A DNA stretch of 19,057 nucleotides from Pseudomonadota bacterium (lineage in GTDB: Bacteria; Pseudomonadota; Gammaproteobacteria; Xanthomonadales; Xanthomonadaceae), in NCBI GenBank assembly GCA_023423675.1, contig JAFAFD010000496.1, positions 1 through 19,057 on the forward strand, in the 5' to 3' direction. Each line of letters opens with the position of its first letter. Within the stretch, counting starts at the first letter, position 1. The translations under genes and the position numbers were made by a program. Below the pieces are notes generated by a model, which worked only from the letters and a program-made list of their open reading frames with translations, searched no databases and had not been told where the DNA came from. Of the stretch, positions 1 through 11,354 are shown piece after piece.

Positions 1-7
1 CTCCCCA

Positions 8-25
8 CCCCCCCCCCCCCCCCCC
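8..25. repeat. 18-nt poly-C homopolymer
   Basis: An uninterrupted run of 18 C residues lies just past the stop codon of the MATE gene, read as poly-G on the minus strand. Runs this long are rare and slip easily during replication and sequencing, so the exact length should not be trusted. It is 3' of the minus-strand gene and could sit in the promoter or terminator of something left of the window, which I cannot see. Confidence 0.85.
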
Positions 26-29
26 GCCG

Positions 30-1484
30 CTACCGGGTCACGGCATCCGGATCGGCCACCGGTGACGGCGGGCACGCCGGAATTTCCGACGGCGTGGCCA
101 CGTGTTCTGCCGGCGGCGGGGTGATCATCTTCGCCTTGCGCCAGCCACCCCAGCGGTAATACGCCAGCGACAGCAGCATCGACACCAGCGAGCCGGCGGG
201 GAAGCTCCACCAGATCGCATCCGCGCCCCAGTAGGGCTGCAGGAATTCGGCGAACGGCACGCGCACGCCCCACAGCGAGGCGGCCAGGATCAGCAGCGGC
301 GGAATGACCGCGCCGGTGGAGCGCACCACGCCGGAAATGACGAAGCTGACGCCGAAGAACAGGAACGAGCCGATCACGATGTGGTTGAGGTGGCGGGCGA
401 TCTGCAGCGATTCGCTGCCCTGCGGCAGGAACAGCGCCAGCGAGTACTGATCCAGCAGCACCAGCGGCAGGATCAGCGCACCGGTCAGCAGGAAGTTGAA
501 CAGGATGCCCTGGCGCGCGGTGCCACGGACGCGGTCCCAGCGCTGCGCACCCACGTTCTGCGCAGCCATCGACGAACACGCCGCACCAATCGCCATCGCC
601 GGCATCTGCACGTAGTTCCACAGCTGCAGCGACGCGCCATAGGCGGCGCCGGTGGCCGTGCCGTACTGGTTGACCATCGTCATCAGCAGGATCACCGACA
701 GCGAGATCAGCACCATCTGCAGGCCCATCGGCACGCCCTTGACCACCAGTGCACGCAGGATGGTCAGGTCGAGCTTGAACAGGTGCATGTCGGCACGGCC
801 CAGCCACAGCGTGTGCCGCTTGTGCCGCATGTACAGCAGCAGGCCGGTCAGCGACAGCGTCTGCGACACCAGCGTCGCCCAGGCCGAGCCGGCGATGCCC
901 AGTGCCGGGAACGGACCGAGGCCGAAGATCAGCACCGGGTTCAGTGCGATGTCCAGCAGCACCGACACCAGCAGGAAGCGGAACGGCGTGCGCGAATCAC
1001 CGGCACCGCGCAGGGCGGCGCTGAGGAAGGCGAACGCGTACAGCGTGGGCATGGCCAGGAAGATGATGCGCAGGTAGGCCTCGGCCAGCGGCAGCGAGGC
1101 CGCCGGCGTGCCCATCGCCGCCAGCAGCGGGTGGGCCAGGAACCAGCCGGCGATGGCGATGATCACCGACAGGCCGATGAAGAAGCTGGCGCTGGTGCCA
1201 ACCACGCGCCGCGCCTGGGCGATGTCGCGTGCACCGATGGCCTGGCCGATCAGGATGGTCGAGGCCATGCCGAAGCCGAACACCGAGCCGATCAGGAAGA
1301 ACATGATGTTGTTGGCGTTGGCCGTGGCGGTCAGCGCCGCCTCGCCGAGGTAGCGCCCCACCCACACCGCATTCACCGAACCGTTCAGCGACTGGGCGAT
1401 GTTGCCCGCCAGGATCGGCAGCGCGAACAGCAGCAGGTTGCGGCCGATGGGGCCGGAGGTCAGGTCAAGCGGCGCTTTGGCCAT
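30..1484 (-). CDS. MATE family multidrug/Na+ antiporter
   Basis: This 484-residue protein is a probable inner-membrane efflux pump of the MATE (NorM/DinF-like) family, which exports cationic drugs or metabolites in exchange for Na+ or H+. The sequence shows about twelve hydrophobic segments in two similar halves. The N-terminal motif LTSGPIGRNLLLFALPILAG and the following NAVWVGRYLGEAALTATANA are typical of the first two helices. The length is normal for the family. The open frame extends upstream to 1613, but that extension is not MATE-like and overlaps the divergent lipoprotein gene, so I start at MAKAPLDL. The last 25 or so residues are a proline-rich hydrophilic tail. The substrate cannot be told from sequence. 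The gene is divergent from the lipoprotein gene, with about 60 bp between the two starts. Confidence 0.93.
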   Translation of the reverse strand: MAKAPLDLTSGPIGRNLLLFALPILAGNIAQSLNGSVNAVWVGRYLGEAALTATANANNIMFFLIGSVFGFGMASTILIGQAIGARDIAQARRVVGTSASFFIGLSVIIAIAGWFLAHPLLAAMGTPAASLPLAEAYLRIIFLAMPTLYAFAFLSAALRGAGDSRTPFRFLLVSVLLDIALNPVLIFGLGPFPALGIAGSAWATLVSQTLSLTGLLLYMRHKRHTLWLGRADMHLFKLDLTILRALVVKGVPMGLQMVLISLSVILLMTMVNQYGTATGAAYGASLQLWNYVQMPAMAIGAACSSMAAQNVGAQRWDRVRGTARQGILFNFLLTGALILPLVLLDQYSLALFLPQGSESLQIARHLNHIVIGSFLFFGVSFVISGVVRSTGAVIPPLLILAASLWGVRVPFAEFLQPYWGADAIWWSFPAGSLVSMLLSLAYYRWGGWRKAKMITPPPAEHVATPSEIPACPPSPVADPDAVTR

Positions 1485-1546
1485 GGGCTGGTGATCGATT
1501 CCCGGGAGGCGCACACTAGCATCAAGCCGGTTTGCGGGGTGTGGCA

Positions 1547-1783
1547 ATGCATCAACGACGACAGCTGGCGCGGCATTGCGTGGGGGCCTTGATCGTGGCC
1601 ACGCTGGCCGCATGTTCGACGGGTGACCGGCTGGGTGATGCCCAGGTGCGGCCCGCCGACCGCGCTGAGTGCCTGGTCGGCAACCAGCGCCAGGACCTGG
1701 CGGGCACGCCGACGTTGATGGGGGGCAGTGGCTGCCGTACCGACCCCAGCAACCCGCGACCCCTGAACAAGCGCACGGAGTAG
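1547..1783 (+). CDS. small putative lipoprotein, function unknown
   Basis: This 78-residue protein has a basic N-terminus (MHQRRQLAR), a hydrophobic stretch and the lipobox LAAC, with the lipidated cysteine at residue 23. That predicts a mature lipoprotein of about 56 residues. The mature part has two more cysteines (in AECLVG and GSGCRTD) and a short region reminiscent of other small xanthomonad lipoproteins, but I cannot assign a family. The stop lies 9 bp before the start of the S4-domain gene, so the two may be co-transcribed. A TTG start 15 bp upstream is possible but would push the basic region inward. No strong Shine-Dalgarno is visible. Confidence 0.7.
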   Translation: MHQRRQLARHCVGALIVATLAACSTGDRLGDAQVRPADRAECLVGNQRQDLAGTPTLMGGSGCRTDPSNPRPLNKRTE

Positions 1784-1792
1784 TACCTGCCG

Positions 1793-2200
1793 ATGTCCGA
1801 GCTTTCCCCGCTGTCGCCCAGTGTCCGCCTGGATATCTGGTTGTGGGCGGCCCGTTTCTACAAGACCCGCAGCCTGGCCAAGCAGGCCATTGAAACCGGC
1901 AAGGTGGCCGTGGCCGGGCAGCGCCCGAAATCCTCGCGCGCGGTGCGCGTGGGCGAGCAGCTGCAGGTGGACCGCGGCGAAGAGCATTTCGAGCTGCAGG
2001 TGCTGGGCATCAGCGACCAGCGCGGGCCGGCGCCGGTGGCGCAGCAGCTGTATGCCGAAAGCGAAGCGTCCAAGGCGCGCCGTGCCGAGCAGCGTGCGCT
2101 GCGCATCGCCGCCCGCGATGGTTTCCAGCCGCCGGAGCACAAGCCGGACAAGCGCGCGCGGCGGTTGATCCGCGCACTGGGTGATCTGGACGCGCTTTGA
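1793..2200 (+). CDS. hslR: S4-domain RNA-binding protein, Hsp15-like ribosome rescue factor
   Basis: This 135-residue protein matches the Hsp15 family in size and layout. An S4 RNA-binding domain spans about residues 10-70 (VRLDIWLWAARFYKTRSLAK, then GKVAVAGQRPKSSRAVRVGE), followed by a basic C-terminus rich in Arg and Lys (PPEHKPDKRARRLIRAL). In E. coli, Hsp15 is heat-induced, binds free 50S subunits that carry a stalled peptidyl-tRNA and helps recycle them. The same role is inferred here from family membership. The gene starts 9 bp after the small lipoprotein gene and is followed by SMAG repeats that may end transcription. Confidence 0.9.
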   Translation: MSELSPLSPSVRLDIWLWAARFYKTRSLAKQAIETGKVAVAGQRPKSSRAVRVGEQLQVDRGEEHFELQVLGISDQRGPAPVAQQLYAESEASKARRAEQRALRIAARDGFQPPEHKPDKRARRLIRALGDLDAL

Positions 2201-2208
2201 CGGAACGC

Positions 2209-2234
2209 GTGCGAACCAACGGTTCGCACCCACC
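2209..2234 (-). repeat. SMAG-like REP hairpin
   Basis: GTGCGAACC and GGTTCGCAC form a perfect 9-bp inverted repeat around AAC. Read on the minus strand the element begins GGTGGGTGCGAACC, a GTGG variant of the GTAG-headed S. maltophilia REP. A 28-bp identical copy (2207-2234 versus 3587-3614) lies on the other side of the GH5 gene. It sits directly after the hslR stop and may act as a terminator. Confidence 0.75.
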
Positions 2235-2267
2235 GGAGCGGGCGGGTTACGCCCACCACAGCGAGCG

Positions 2268-2290
2268 GTAGCGCCGGGCCATGCCCGGCG
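2268..2290 (+). repeat. SMAG REP hairpin
   Basis: The element starts with GTAG and contains CGCCGGGC, loop CAT, then GCCCGGCG, a perfect 8-bp stem. It faces the preceding element in opposite orientation, the usual paired arrangement of these repeats. Confidence 0.8.
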
Positions 2291-2372
2291 GGCGTGCGAC
2301 GTGCTGCGCGCGCTCAGCCTGCATTCGGTTTTCACCCCGCACGTTGGATCTTCCTCTCCATGGAAGACCCTC

Positions 2373-3566
2373 ATGTTCCTGCGCCGCAGCCTGCTGTGCC
2401 TGGCACTCGCCAGCGCCGCCCCGGTGTTCGCCGCCGACATCACCTTCTGGGATACGCCGCAGCGCGGTGGCAACAGCTTCAACGAAAATCCGCCCGACCG
2501 TGCCTATTTCCAGGCGCTGCGCGACACCGGCGCGACCTGGGTGCGGCTGAGCCCGGACAAGTGGAAAAGTGCCGGCGGCCGCGACTTCCTGATAGGCGAT
2601 GCCGACCACTACCAGGGGCTGGTGCCGGGCGATGTTGCGACCCTGCGGCGTGCGCTGGATGACGCGGATGCCTCGGGCCTGAAGGTAGTGCTGGTGCCGT
2701 TGTCGCTACCCCTGCTGCGTTGGAAGCAGAAGAACGATGGCAAGGTTGACCAGCGCCTGTGGCAGTCGATGGACAACCACCTGCCGGCGCAGCGCTTCTG
2801 GCACGACCTGGCCACGGCGCTGAAGGGCCACCCTGCGCTGGCCGCCTACAACCTGATCAACGAACCGGCGCCCGAGTACGGCACCGCGCTGGCCGAGCAT
2901 GCGTCACGCGCAGCGATGCAGCAGTGGTACGCCAGCGTCGAAGACGGCCCGCGTGATCTGCGCGCGCTGTACCGGGGGCTGATCGCCAGCGTGCGTGCGG
3001 TGGATGCGGACATGCCGCTGATGCTGGATGCCGGCTGGTATGCGGCGGCTGACGCCTTCGATTACTGGCCGGCGCCGCTGGACGATACGAAGCTGCTGTA
3101 CAGCGTGCACATGTACGAGCCGTACGCGGCGACCAGTGCACCCAACCAGAAACGCGCCACGCCGTACCGCTACCCCGCCACGGTGCCGTTCGGCTCCGGG
3201 AAACAGCGGTGGGATGCATCGCGCGTGCGCAGCTACCTGCAGCAGCCGATGGACTGGGCGAAGACCCATGGCATCGGCGCCAACCGGATGGTGATTGGTG
3301 AGTTCGGCTGCATGCGGCGCTGGCCGGATTGCGCGGCCTACCTGCGCGATGTGCTGGCAGTGGCCGAGCAGCAGCAGGTGCACTGGGCGTTCTATGCCTT
3401 CCGTGAGGATGGCTGGGACGGGATGGATTACGAGCTGGGCGACAAGGCGCTGCCGGGGGCCTACTGGCAGGCGTTGGAGAAGGGCGAGGCGGTGCAGCCG
3501 CCGCGGTCGATGCAGGCGCCGTTGTTTGCGCCGATTCTGCAGCGGTTGAAAGACGGGGTGCGTTGA
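2373..3566 (+). CDS. secreted glycoside hydrolase family 5 (endoglucanase/mannanase-like)
   Basis: This 397-residue protein has a clear Sec signal peptide (MFLRRSLLCLALASAAPVFA, cleavage after residue 20). It is a TIM-barrel GH5 enzyme expected to hydrolyse beta-1,4 glycans by a retaining mechanism. The acid/base glutamate is E164 in LINEP and the nucleophile is E310 in VIGEFG. Other typical active-site positions are H246 and Y248 (SVHMYEP) and W338 (HWAFYAF). There is no carbohydrate-binding module. The start at 2373 follows GGAAGA and gives the signal peptide; longer upstream readings of the frame are not protein-like. The gene stands alone between two SMAG clusters. Cellulose, mannan or another beta-glucan are all possible substrates. 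Confidence 0.9.
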   Translation: MFLRRSLLCLALASAAPVFAADITFWDTPQRGGNSFNENPPDRAYFQALRDTGATWVRLSPDKWKSAGGRDFLIGDADHYQGLVPGDVATLRRALDDADASGLKVVLVPLSLPLLRWKQKNDGKVDQRLWQSMDNHLPAQRFWHDLATALKGHPALAAYNLINEPAPEYGTALAEHASRAAMQQWYASVEDGPRDLRALYRGLIASVRAVDADMPLMLDAGWYAAADAFDYWPAPLDDTKLLYSVHMYEPYAATSAPNQKRATPYRYPATVPFGSGKQRWDASRVRSYLQQPMDWAKTHGIGANRMVIGEFGCMRRWPDCAAYLRDVLAVAEQQQVHWAFYAFREDGWDGMDYELGDKALPGAYWQALEKGEAVQPPRSMQAPLFAPILQRLKDGVR

Positions 3567-3588
3567 AACCGCCGCGGCTGCGGAGAGC

Positions 3589-3614
3589 GTGCGAACCAAC
3601 GGTTCGCACCCACC
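3589..3614 (-). repeat. SMAG-like REP hairpin, second copy
   Basis: GTGCGAACC, AAC, GGTTCGCAC is the same hairpin as at 2209 with the same orientation. It lies 22 bp after the GH5 stop and can serve as a terminator. Confidence 0.75.
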
Positions 3615-3628
3615 AGAGCAGGAGAGCA

Positions 3629-3651
3629 TGCCAACCAAGGTTGGCAACTAC
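3629..3651 (-). repeat. SMAG REP hairpin
   Basis: TGCCAACC, AA, GGTTGGCA form a perfect 8-bp stem, followed by ACTAC, which is GTAGT on the minus strand. This is the classic SMAG head. Confidence 0.8.
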
Positions 3652-3662
3652 CGGGTCATGGC

Positions 3663-3684
3663 CGCCGGGCCATGCCCGGCGACC
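3663..3684 (-). repeat. SMAG-like REP hairpin near the katG 3' end
   Basis: CGCCGGGC, CAT, GCCCGGCG is the same stem as at 2272-2290. It lies in the 130-bp gap between the convergent GH5 and katG genes and probably helps terminate both. Confidence 0.65.
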
Positions 3685-3696
3685 ACCCGCATCACC

Positions 3697-5943
<2,247 letters not shown>

Positions 5944-5989
5944 CTACCTGTGGACGGGCGAAAGGTGGAATCGAGGAGGCCTGACCACC

Positions 5990-6052
5990 ATAGGTGGTGC
6001 CTACTGATGGGTAAATTCGATTGATTCAACCGATGTGATAGTGGCGGCCTAT
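5990..6052 (-). promoter_or_regulatory. candidate OxyR binding region upstream of katG
   Basis: OxyR dimers recognise ATAG-N7-CTAT. A perfect match is at 6038-6052 (ATAG, TGGCGGC, CTAT), extended by one pair to GATAG/CTATC. A one-mismatch copy is at 5990-6004 (ATAG, GTGGTGC, CTAC). A very weak third box falls 22 bp from the latter at 6012-6026. The centres of the two good boxes are 48 bp apart, more than the 22 bp expected within a single tetramer site. The location between katG and the gene upstream, together with known OxyR control of katG in related bacteria, supports the call; binding itself is inferred. Confidence 0.5.
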
Positions 6053-6082
6053 CAGAGGCAGGGCTTGGACCGATGTGCGCGA

Positions 6083-6697
6083 TCAGCGCTTGAGCAGGCC
6101 GGCGCCGAGCTTGAGCAGATCGCTGGCGCCGAACTGACCGTCGCCGTCCTGGTCGAGTGCGCCACCGAGCAGGCTTCCGAAGCCGCCGCCAGCGTGCTGG
6201 GTTTCCTGGCCGAGGGCCGAGCTGAGTTCGCCGGCATTGCCCTGCTGGGCGAAGCGCTGGGCCAGGAACGACATGACGATGGGGGCGAGGATGGCCAGCA
6301 GCTTGCCGGTGGTGCCGCTGTCCAGGCCGGTCTTCTGGCCGAGCAGCTCGGCCGCCTGCGGCTGCTGGCCGCCAAACACGTGGCCGAGGATGCCGGCGCC
6401 GTCGGTCGCGCCACTGCCGCCGCCGCCCATCACCGCGCCGAGGATGCCGCCCAGGTCGAAACCGCCACCGCTCCCACCGCCGCCGAGGTGGTCGCGCTGC
6501 AGCGCATTGAGCAGGGACTGCGCGCCCTGCGGTTCACTGGCGTTCTGGCCCAGTGCGCCCAGCAGCAGCGGCAGCGCGCTGCCTATCGCCTGGGTAGTCT
6601 GGCTGCTGTCCAGGCCGAGCTGCTGGGACACCTGCTGCAGGCCTTGCCCCTGCTGCAGCTGCTGGAAGAGGGACGCGGCGAGGGATTCGGTGTTCAC
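6083..6697 (-). CDS. DUF937/YidB-like protein with EF-hand-like loop
   Basis: This 204-residue protein belongs to the DUF937 family, whose function is unknown. Features are a helical N-terminal part (LFQQLQQGQGLQQVSQQLGL), a repeated helix with ALPLLLGALGQNA, a glycine-rich middle (GGGGSGGGFDLGGILGAVMG) and a second DUF937-type helix set (GKLLAILAPIVMSFLAQRFA). The C-terminus has a loop starting at about residue 182, DQDGDGQFGASD, which matches the 12-position EF-hand pattern D-x-D-x-D-G and could bind calcium. The frame is open to 6736, but a GTG at 6697 has GGAG about 6 nt upstream and gives the usual family N-terminus, so I chose it. There is no signal peptide. Confidence 0.85.
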   Translation of the reverse strand: MNTESLAASLFQQLQQGQGLQQVSQQLGLDSSQTTQAIGSALPLLLGALGQNASEPQGAQSLLNALQRDHLGGGGSGGGFDLGGILGAVMGGGGSGATDGAGILGHVFGGQQPQAAELLGQKTGLDSGTTGKLLAILAPIVMSFLAQRFAQQGNAGELSSALGQETQHAGGGFGSLLGGALDQDGDGQFGASDLLKLGAGLLKR

Positions 6698-6767
6698 GGC
6701 GGTCTCCGTTCTGTGAAGGAAGGACCGCCCGAGCATAACGCCGGGTATACGACGGAAATGCGAAGGC

Positions 6768-6791
6768 AGCCGAGCGTGGGCTAGGCTCTAC
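6768..6791 (-). repeat. SMAG REP hairpin (imperfect)
   Basis: AGCCGAGC, GTGG, GCTAGGCT, then CTAC. On the minus strand it begins GTAG. The stem has one mismatch. It pairs head-to-head with the element at 6815. Confidence 0.7.
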
Positions 6792-6814
6792 AGGCAGGGC
6801 GTGACGGCGCCGTT

Positions 6815-6838
6815 GTAGAGCCGAGCCCATGCTCGGCT
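6815..6838 (+). repeat. SMAG REP hairpin
   Basis: GTAG is followed by AGCCGAGC, CCAT, GCTCGGCT, a perfect 8-bp stem. It lies 21 bp past the mutS stop and probably acts as its terminator. Confidence 0.85.
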
Positions 6839-6859
6839 CAGCCCTGCCAACGGGCGCGG

Positions 6860-9451
<2,592 letters not shown>

Positions 9452-9654
9452 GGGACTCGGAAATCGGGGCAGGCGCCCGCGCCAGGAGGGCGGCAGGCAG
9501 CTGCGGAAACGGAGTCACTATGGTAACGGGTAGGGTGGTGCACGCGGCACCGGCATGGGCTGTCCTCGCGCGACTGCAGTCCACGGCTCAGTGGCCCGGC
9601 GCCGCGGTCGTGGTCACGTCCGGGTGCGGGGACGGACCTACACATCAGGCGCTG

Positions 9655-10035
9655 CTACTGGCTGGATTCGTCATCGAGGTCGCGCGACCTCCAAAGAGAG
9701 CCGTCGACCTTGTACCAGGTGTATCTTCCGACCCGCTTGCCGCGGCGGAAAGTGCCTTCCTCCTTGAGGAGGCCAGTGTCCCACCAGCTCTTGTACGGGC
9801 CATGAAATTCACCATCCCGAAGGGTTGCGCACAGAAGCAGCAACCCATCTTTTGACCACTCACGGAGCACTCCGCTCTTTAGCCCATTCCTGTATTCGAA
9901 CTCAGAAAACGGCGCACCACTTTCATACCAGCGTTGAAAAATGCCATGCCATTTCCCGTCGACCCGAGCGCCGCGAGATTGAATGCTGCCGGACGGATAG
10001 TGCGTCTCAACTGTTTCTACATTCTGATGTGTCAT
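9655..10035 (-). CDS. MORN_2/YwqK-type immunity protein, copy A (last in array)
   Basis: This 126-residue protein has tandem MORN_2-like repeats: YPSG...SRGARVDGKWHGIFQRWY, then ESGAPFSEFEYRNG, LREWSKDGLLLL, DGEFHGPYKSWWDTGLLKE, and GKRVGRYTWYKVDGSLWRS. The same pattern defines YwqK-family antitoxins, which neutralise partner polymorphic toxins in the cytoplasm. It is homologous along its length to the copies at 10216, 10807 and 11563. The start MTHQNVET is preceded by GGAGG at good spacing; an upstream in-frame ATG at 10083 is not supported by the other copies. It is the most diverged intact copy (HYPSG where the others have NYFPSG). No intact toxin gene adjoins it, only a relic tip, so it may be an orphan immunity gene. 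Confidence 0.8.
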   Translation of the reverse strand: MTHQNVETVETHYPSGSIQSRGARVDGKWHGIFQRWYESGAPFSEFEYRNGLKSGVLREWSKDGLLLLCATLRDGEFHGPYKSWWDTGLLKEEGTFRRGKRVGRYTWYKVDGSLWRSRDLDDESSQ

Positions 10036-10228
10036 CGGAAAGATCCTCCGCAAAATGTTCTTCAGACCATGGCAGCGGCTCACGGTCTGATTGACCTTTG
10101 TTGGCGATGCACAGGTTGCGACGATCTGCAGCCCGGGTCAGGCACGCTCGATGCCAGTGATCAGGGTTCCTTGCTTGTTTCCAAGCCTCGCGACCTGTCG
10201 CACGATACACCTTCCTCACTGCAGCCAT
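10007..10228 (-). pseudogene. RHS toxin-tip relic 1 (between immunity copies B and A)
   Basis: This 73-codon frame contains HWHRACLTRAADRRNLCIAN, clearly homologous to the last 40 or so residues of the RHS protein (RWYRACLTRAADRRNLCVAN). The second CX10C cysteine pair is kept, while the first pair and the whole RHS body are absent. Upstream it opens from a stop codon near 10241 and overlaps the end of copy B. Downstream the usual stop is lost, so it reads 29 nt into copy A in another frame. I judge it a remnant of a tip/immunity cassette; expression as a short protein cannot be excluded. Confidence 0.55.
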
Positions 10229-10635
10229 GGCTCGGTCCGTCTATGCGAGATTCTTGAGAGAGCATACTCCCTGGCAATGTTCGAAGTTCTCCAGACCGAG
10301 CCATCTGTGTCGTACCAGGTGTAACGTCCGATTCGTTTTCCTGCTCTGTAGGTTCCTTCTTCTTTGGGCAAGCCGGAGCTCCACCAGCTCTTGAAAGGTC
10401 CATCAAATTCGCCGTCTTTTACAGTGGCAGACATCAGCAGAAGCCCATCTTCTGCCCACTCCCGGATCATTCCATTTAACTGACAATTCACGTACTCGCC
10501 CTCAGTGAAAAGTGCGCCGTTCTCGTGCCAGCGTCGAAAGATACCCACCCACCTCCCATCGAATTGTGTTCCTCGGGACTCGAGCTTTCCAGACGGGAAA
10601 TAATTTTCCACCAATTTAGTTTCGGGACTTTTCAT
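10216..10635 (-). CDS. MORN_2/YwqK-type immunity protein, copy B
   Basis: This 139-residue homologue of copies A, C and E runs from MKSPETKLVENYFPSG through repeats DGRWVGIFRRWHENG, LNGMIREWAEDGLLLMS, DGEFDGPFKSWWSSGLPKEE and GKRIGRYTWYDTDGSVWR. About 20 extra residues at the C-terminus (NIAREYALSRISHRRTEPWL) run into the next relic, probably because the original stop was lost. An ATG 9 bp upstream would add MLP, but AGGA is well placed only for the start chosen, and alignment agrees. The start lies just after the stop of relic 2, which repeats the tip-then-immunity order seen at the RHS end. Confidence 0.82.
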   Translation of the reverse strand: MKSPETKLVENYFPSGKLESRGTQFDGRWVGIFRRWHENGALFTEGEYVNCQLNGMIREWAEDGLLLMSATVKDGEFDGPFKSWWSSGLPKEEGTYRAGKRIGRYTWYDTDGSVWRTSNIAREYALSRISHRRTEPWLQ

Positions 10636-10645
10636 GGGTAGCATC

Positions 10646-10762
10646 CTAACGAAGGTCGCTTGGTGGCCAAGGTTGCGGCTCTCCGCCTGTTTGTCCCTTG
10701 TCGGCGACGCATAAATTGCGACGGTCCGCCGCTCGGGTCAGTCAAGCTCGATACAAGCGATC
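10646..10762 (-). pseudogene. RHS toxin-tip relic 2 (broken)
   Basis: In the RHS tip frame this reads DRLYRA, stop, LTRAADRRNLCVADKGQTGG, EPQPWPPSDLR, stop. The first cysteine of the second CX10C pair has become a TGA stop and the tryptophan of RWY a leucine; another stop lies a few codons upstream. A 42-bp stretch (10699-10740) is nearly identical to the matching stretches at 11251, 11998 and 10099. It cannot encode a functional tip. The final stop is 10 bp before the start of copy B. Confidence 0.7.
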
Positions 10763-10806
10763 TGAACCGTTAACTGCTCAGAGTCGACGCCGGATGTCGT
10801 ATGCCA

Positions 10807-11187
10807 TCATTTTGCATGCTGGTCATGATCGTCGACTACGTTCCATATGGAACCATCGAGCTTGTACCACGTGTATTTTCCGATCCGCTTGCCGTCTTTA
10901 AAAGTGCCTTCTTCCTTTAACAGGTCTGAACTCCACCAGCTCTTGTACGGACCATCGAATTCACCGTCCTTGACGGTTGCAGACAACGTCATCACCCCGT
11001 CCACGGTCCATTGTCGAAGCAGCCCGTTCATCAGCCCATGCCGGTACTTAGCTTGAGAGAATAGCGGGCCGGTTTCATGCCAGCGCTTAAAGAGGCCATG
11101 CCATTGCTCGTTGACCTGGGTACAACGCGACTCGATTCTTCCCGAGGGAAAATAGTTCTCCACCACGTTTGCGCTTGAACTTGTCAT
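10807..11187 (-). CDS. MORN_2/YwqK-type immunity protein, copy C
   Basis: This 126-residue protein starts MTSSSANVVENYFPSG and carries the repeats NEQWHGLFKRWHETG, LMNGLLRQWTVDGVMTLS, DGEFDGPYKSWWSSDLLKEE and GKRIGKYTWYKLDGSIWN, ending in DDHDQHAK. It is intact and similar in length to copies A and E. The open frame extends to 11235, but the extension is the other-frame reading of relic 3, so the internal ATG matching the other copies is used. The Shine-Dalgarno is weak (GGTAGAG), and the stop of relic 3 is 10 bp upstream, suggesting coupling in the ancestral cassette. Confidence 0.82.
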   Translation of the reverse strand: MTSSSANVVENYFPSGRIESRCTQVNEQWHGLFKRWHETGPLFSQAKYRHGLMNGLLRQWTVDGVMTLSATVKDGEFDGPYKSWWSSDLLKEEGTFKDGKRIGKYTWYKLDGSIWNVVDDHDQHAK

Positions 11188-11197
11188 GGACAGAACT

Positions 11198-11354
11198 CTA
11201 CCGGAGGTCGCGATCAGACCACTCATCAGGTGCACCGCCTGTTTGTCCCTTGTTGGTGACGCATAAATTGCGACGGTCCGCCGATCGGGTCATGCATGTG
11301 CGATACCAACGATCAGGGTCTTTATCGGTAGCGGGCACGGGCAGAGGTGGCCGT
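11198..11354 (-). pseudogene. RHS toxin-tip relic 3 (between broken copy D and copy C)
   Basis: The frame contains DKDPDRWYRTCMTRSADRRN, then LCVTNKGQTGGAPDEWSDRD and a stop, matching the last 40 or so residues of the RHS protein. The second CX10C pair is intact. Its 5' side is fused directly to the truncated immunity copy D (EWAEGGRPPLPVPAT precedes it in frame), so no start codon of its own is evident apart from an ATG inside the copy D remnant at 11380. It looks like the product of a deletion that joined copy D to the tail of another cassette. Confidence 0.65.

Noticed and set aside
102..1592. 496-codon plus-strand open frame opposite the MATE gene
   Set aside because: Composition is Gln/His/Arg-rich low-complexity, a shadow of a GC-rich gene; the minus strand gives a clear MATE transporter.
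1485..1613. 43-residue N-terminal extension of the MATE protein
   Set aside because: Not membrane-like, overlaps the divergent lipoprotein gene, and the family start fits MAKAPLDL.
9520..9855. 111-codon plus-strand frame between mutS and the immunity array
   Set aside because: Overlaps immunity copy A on the other strand and resembles nothing known; the gap of about 200 bp is better seen as the mutS promoter region.
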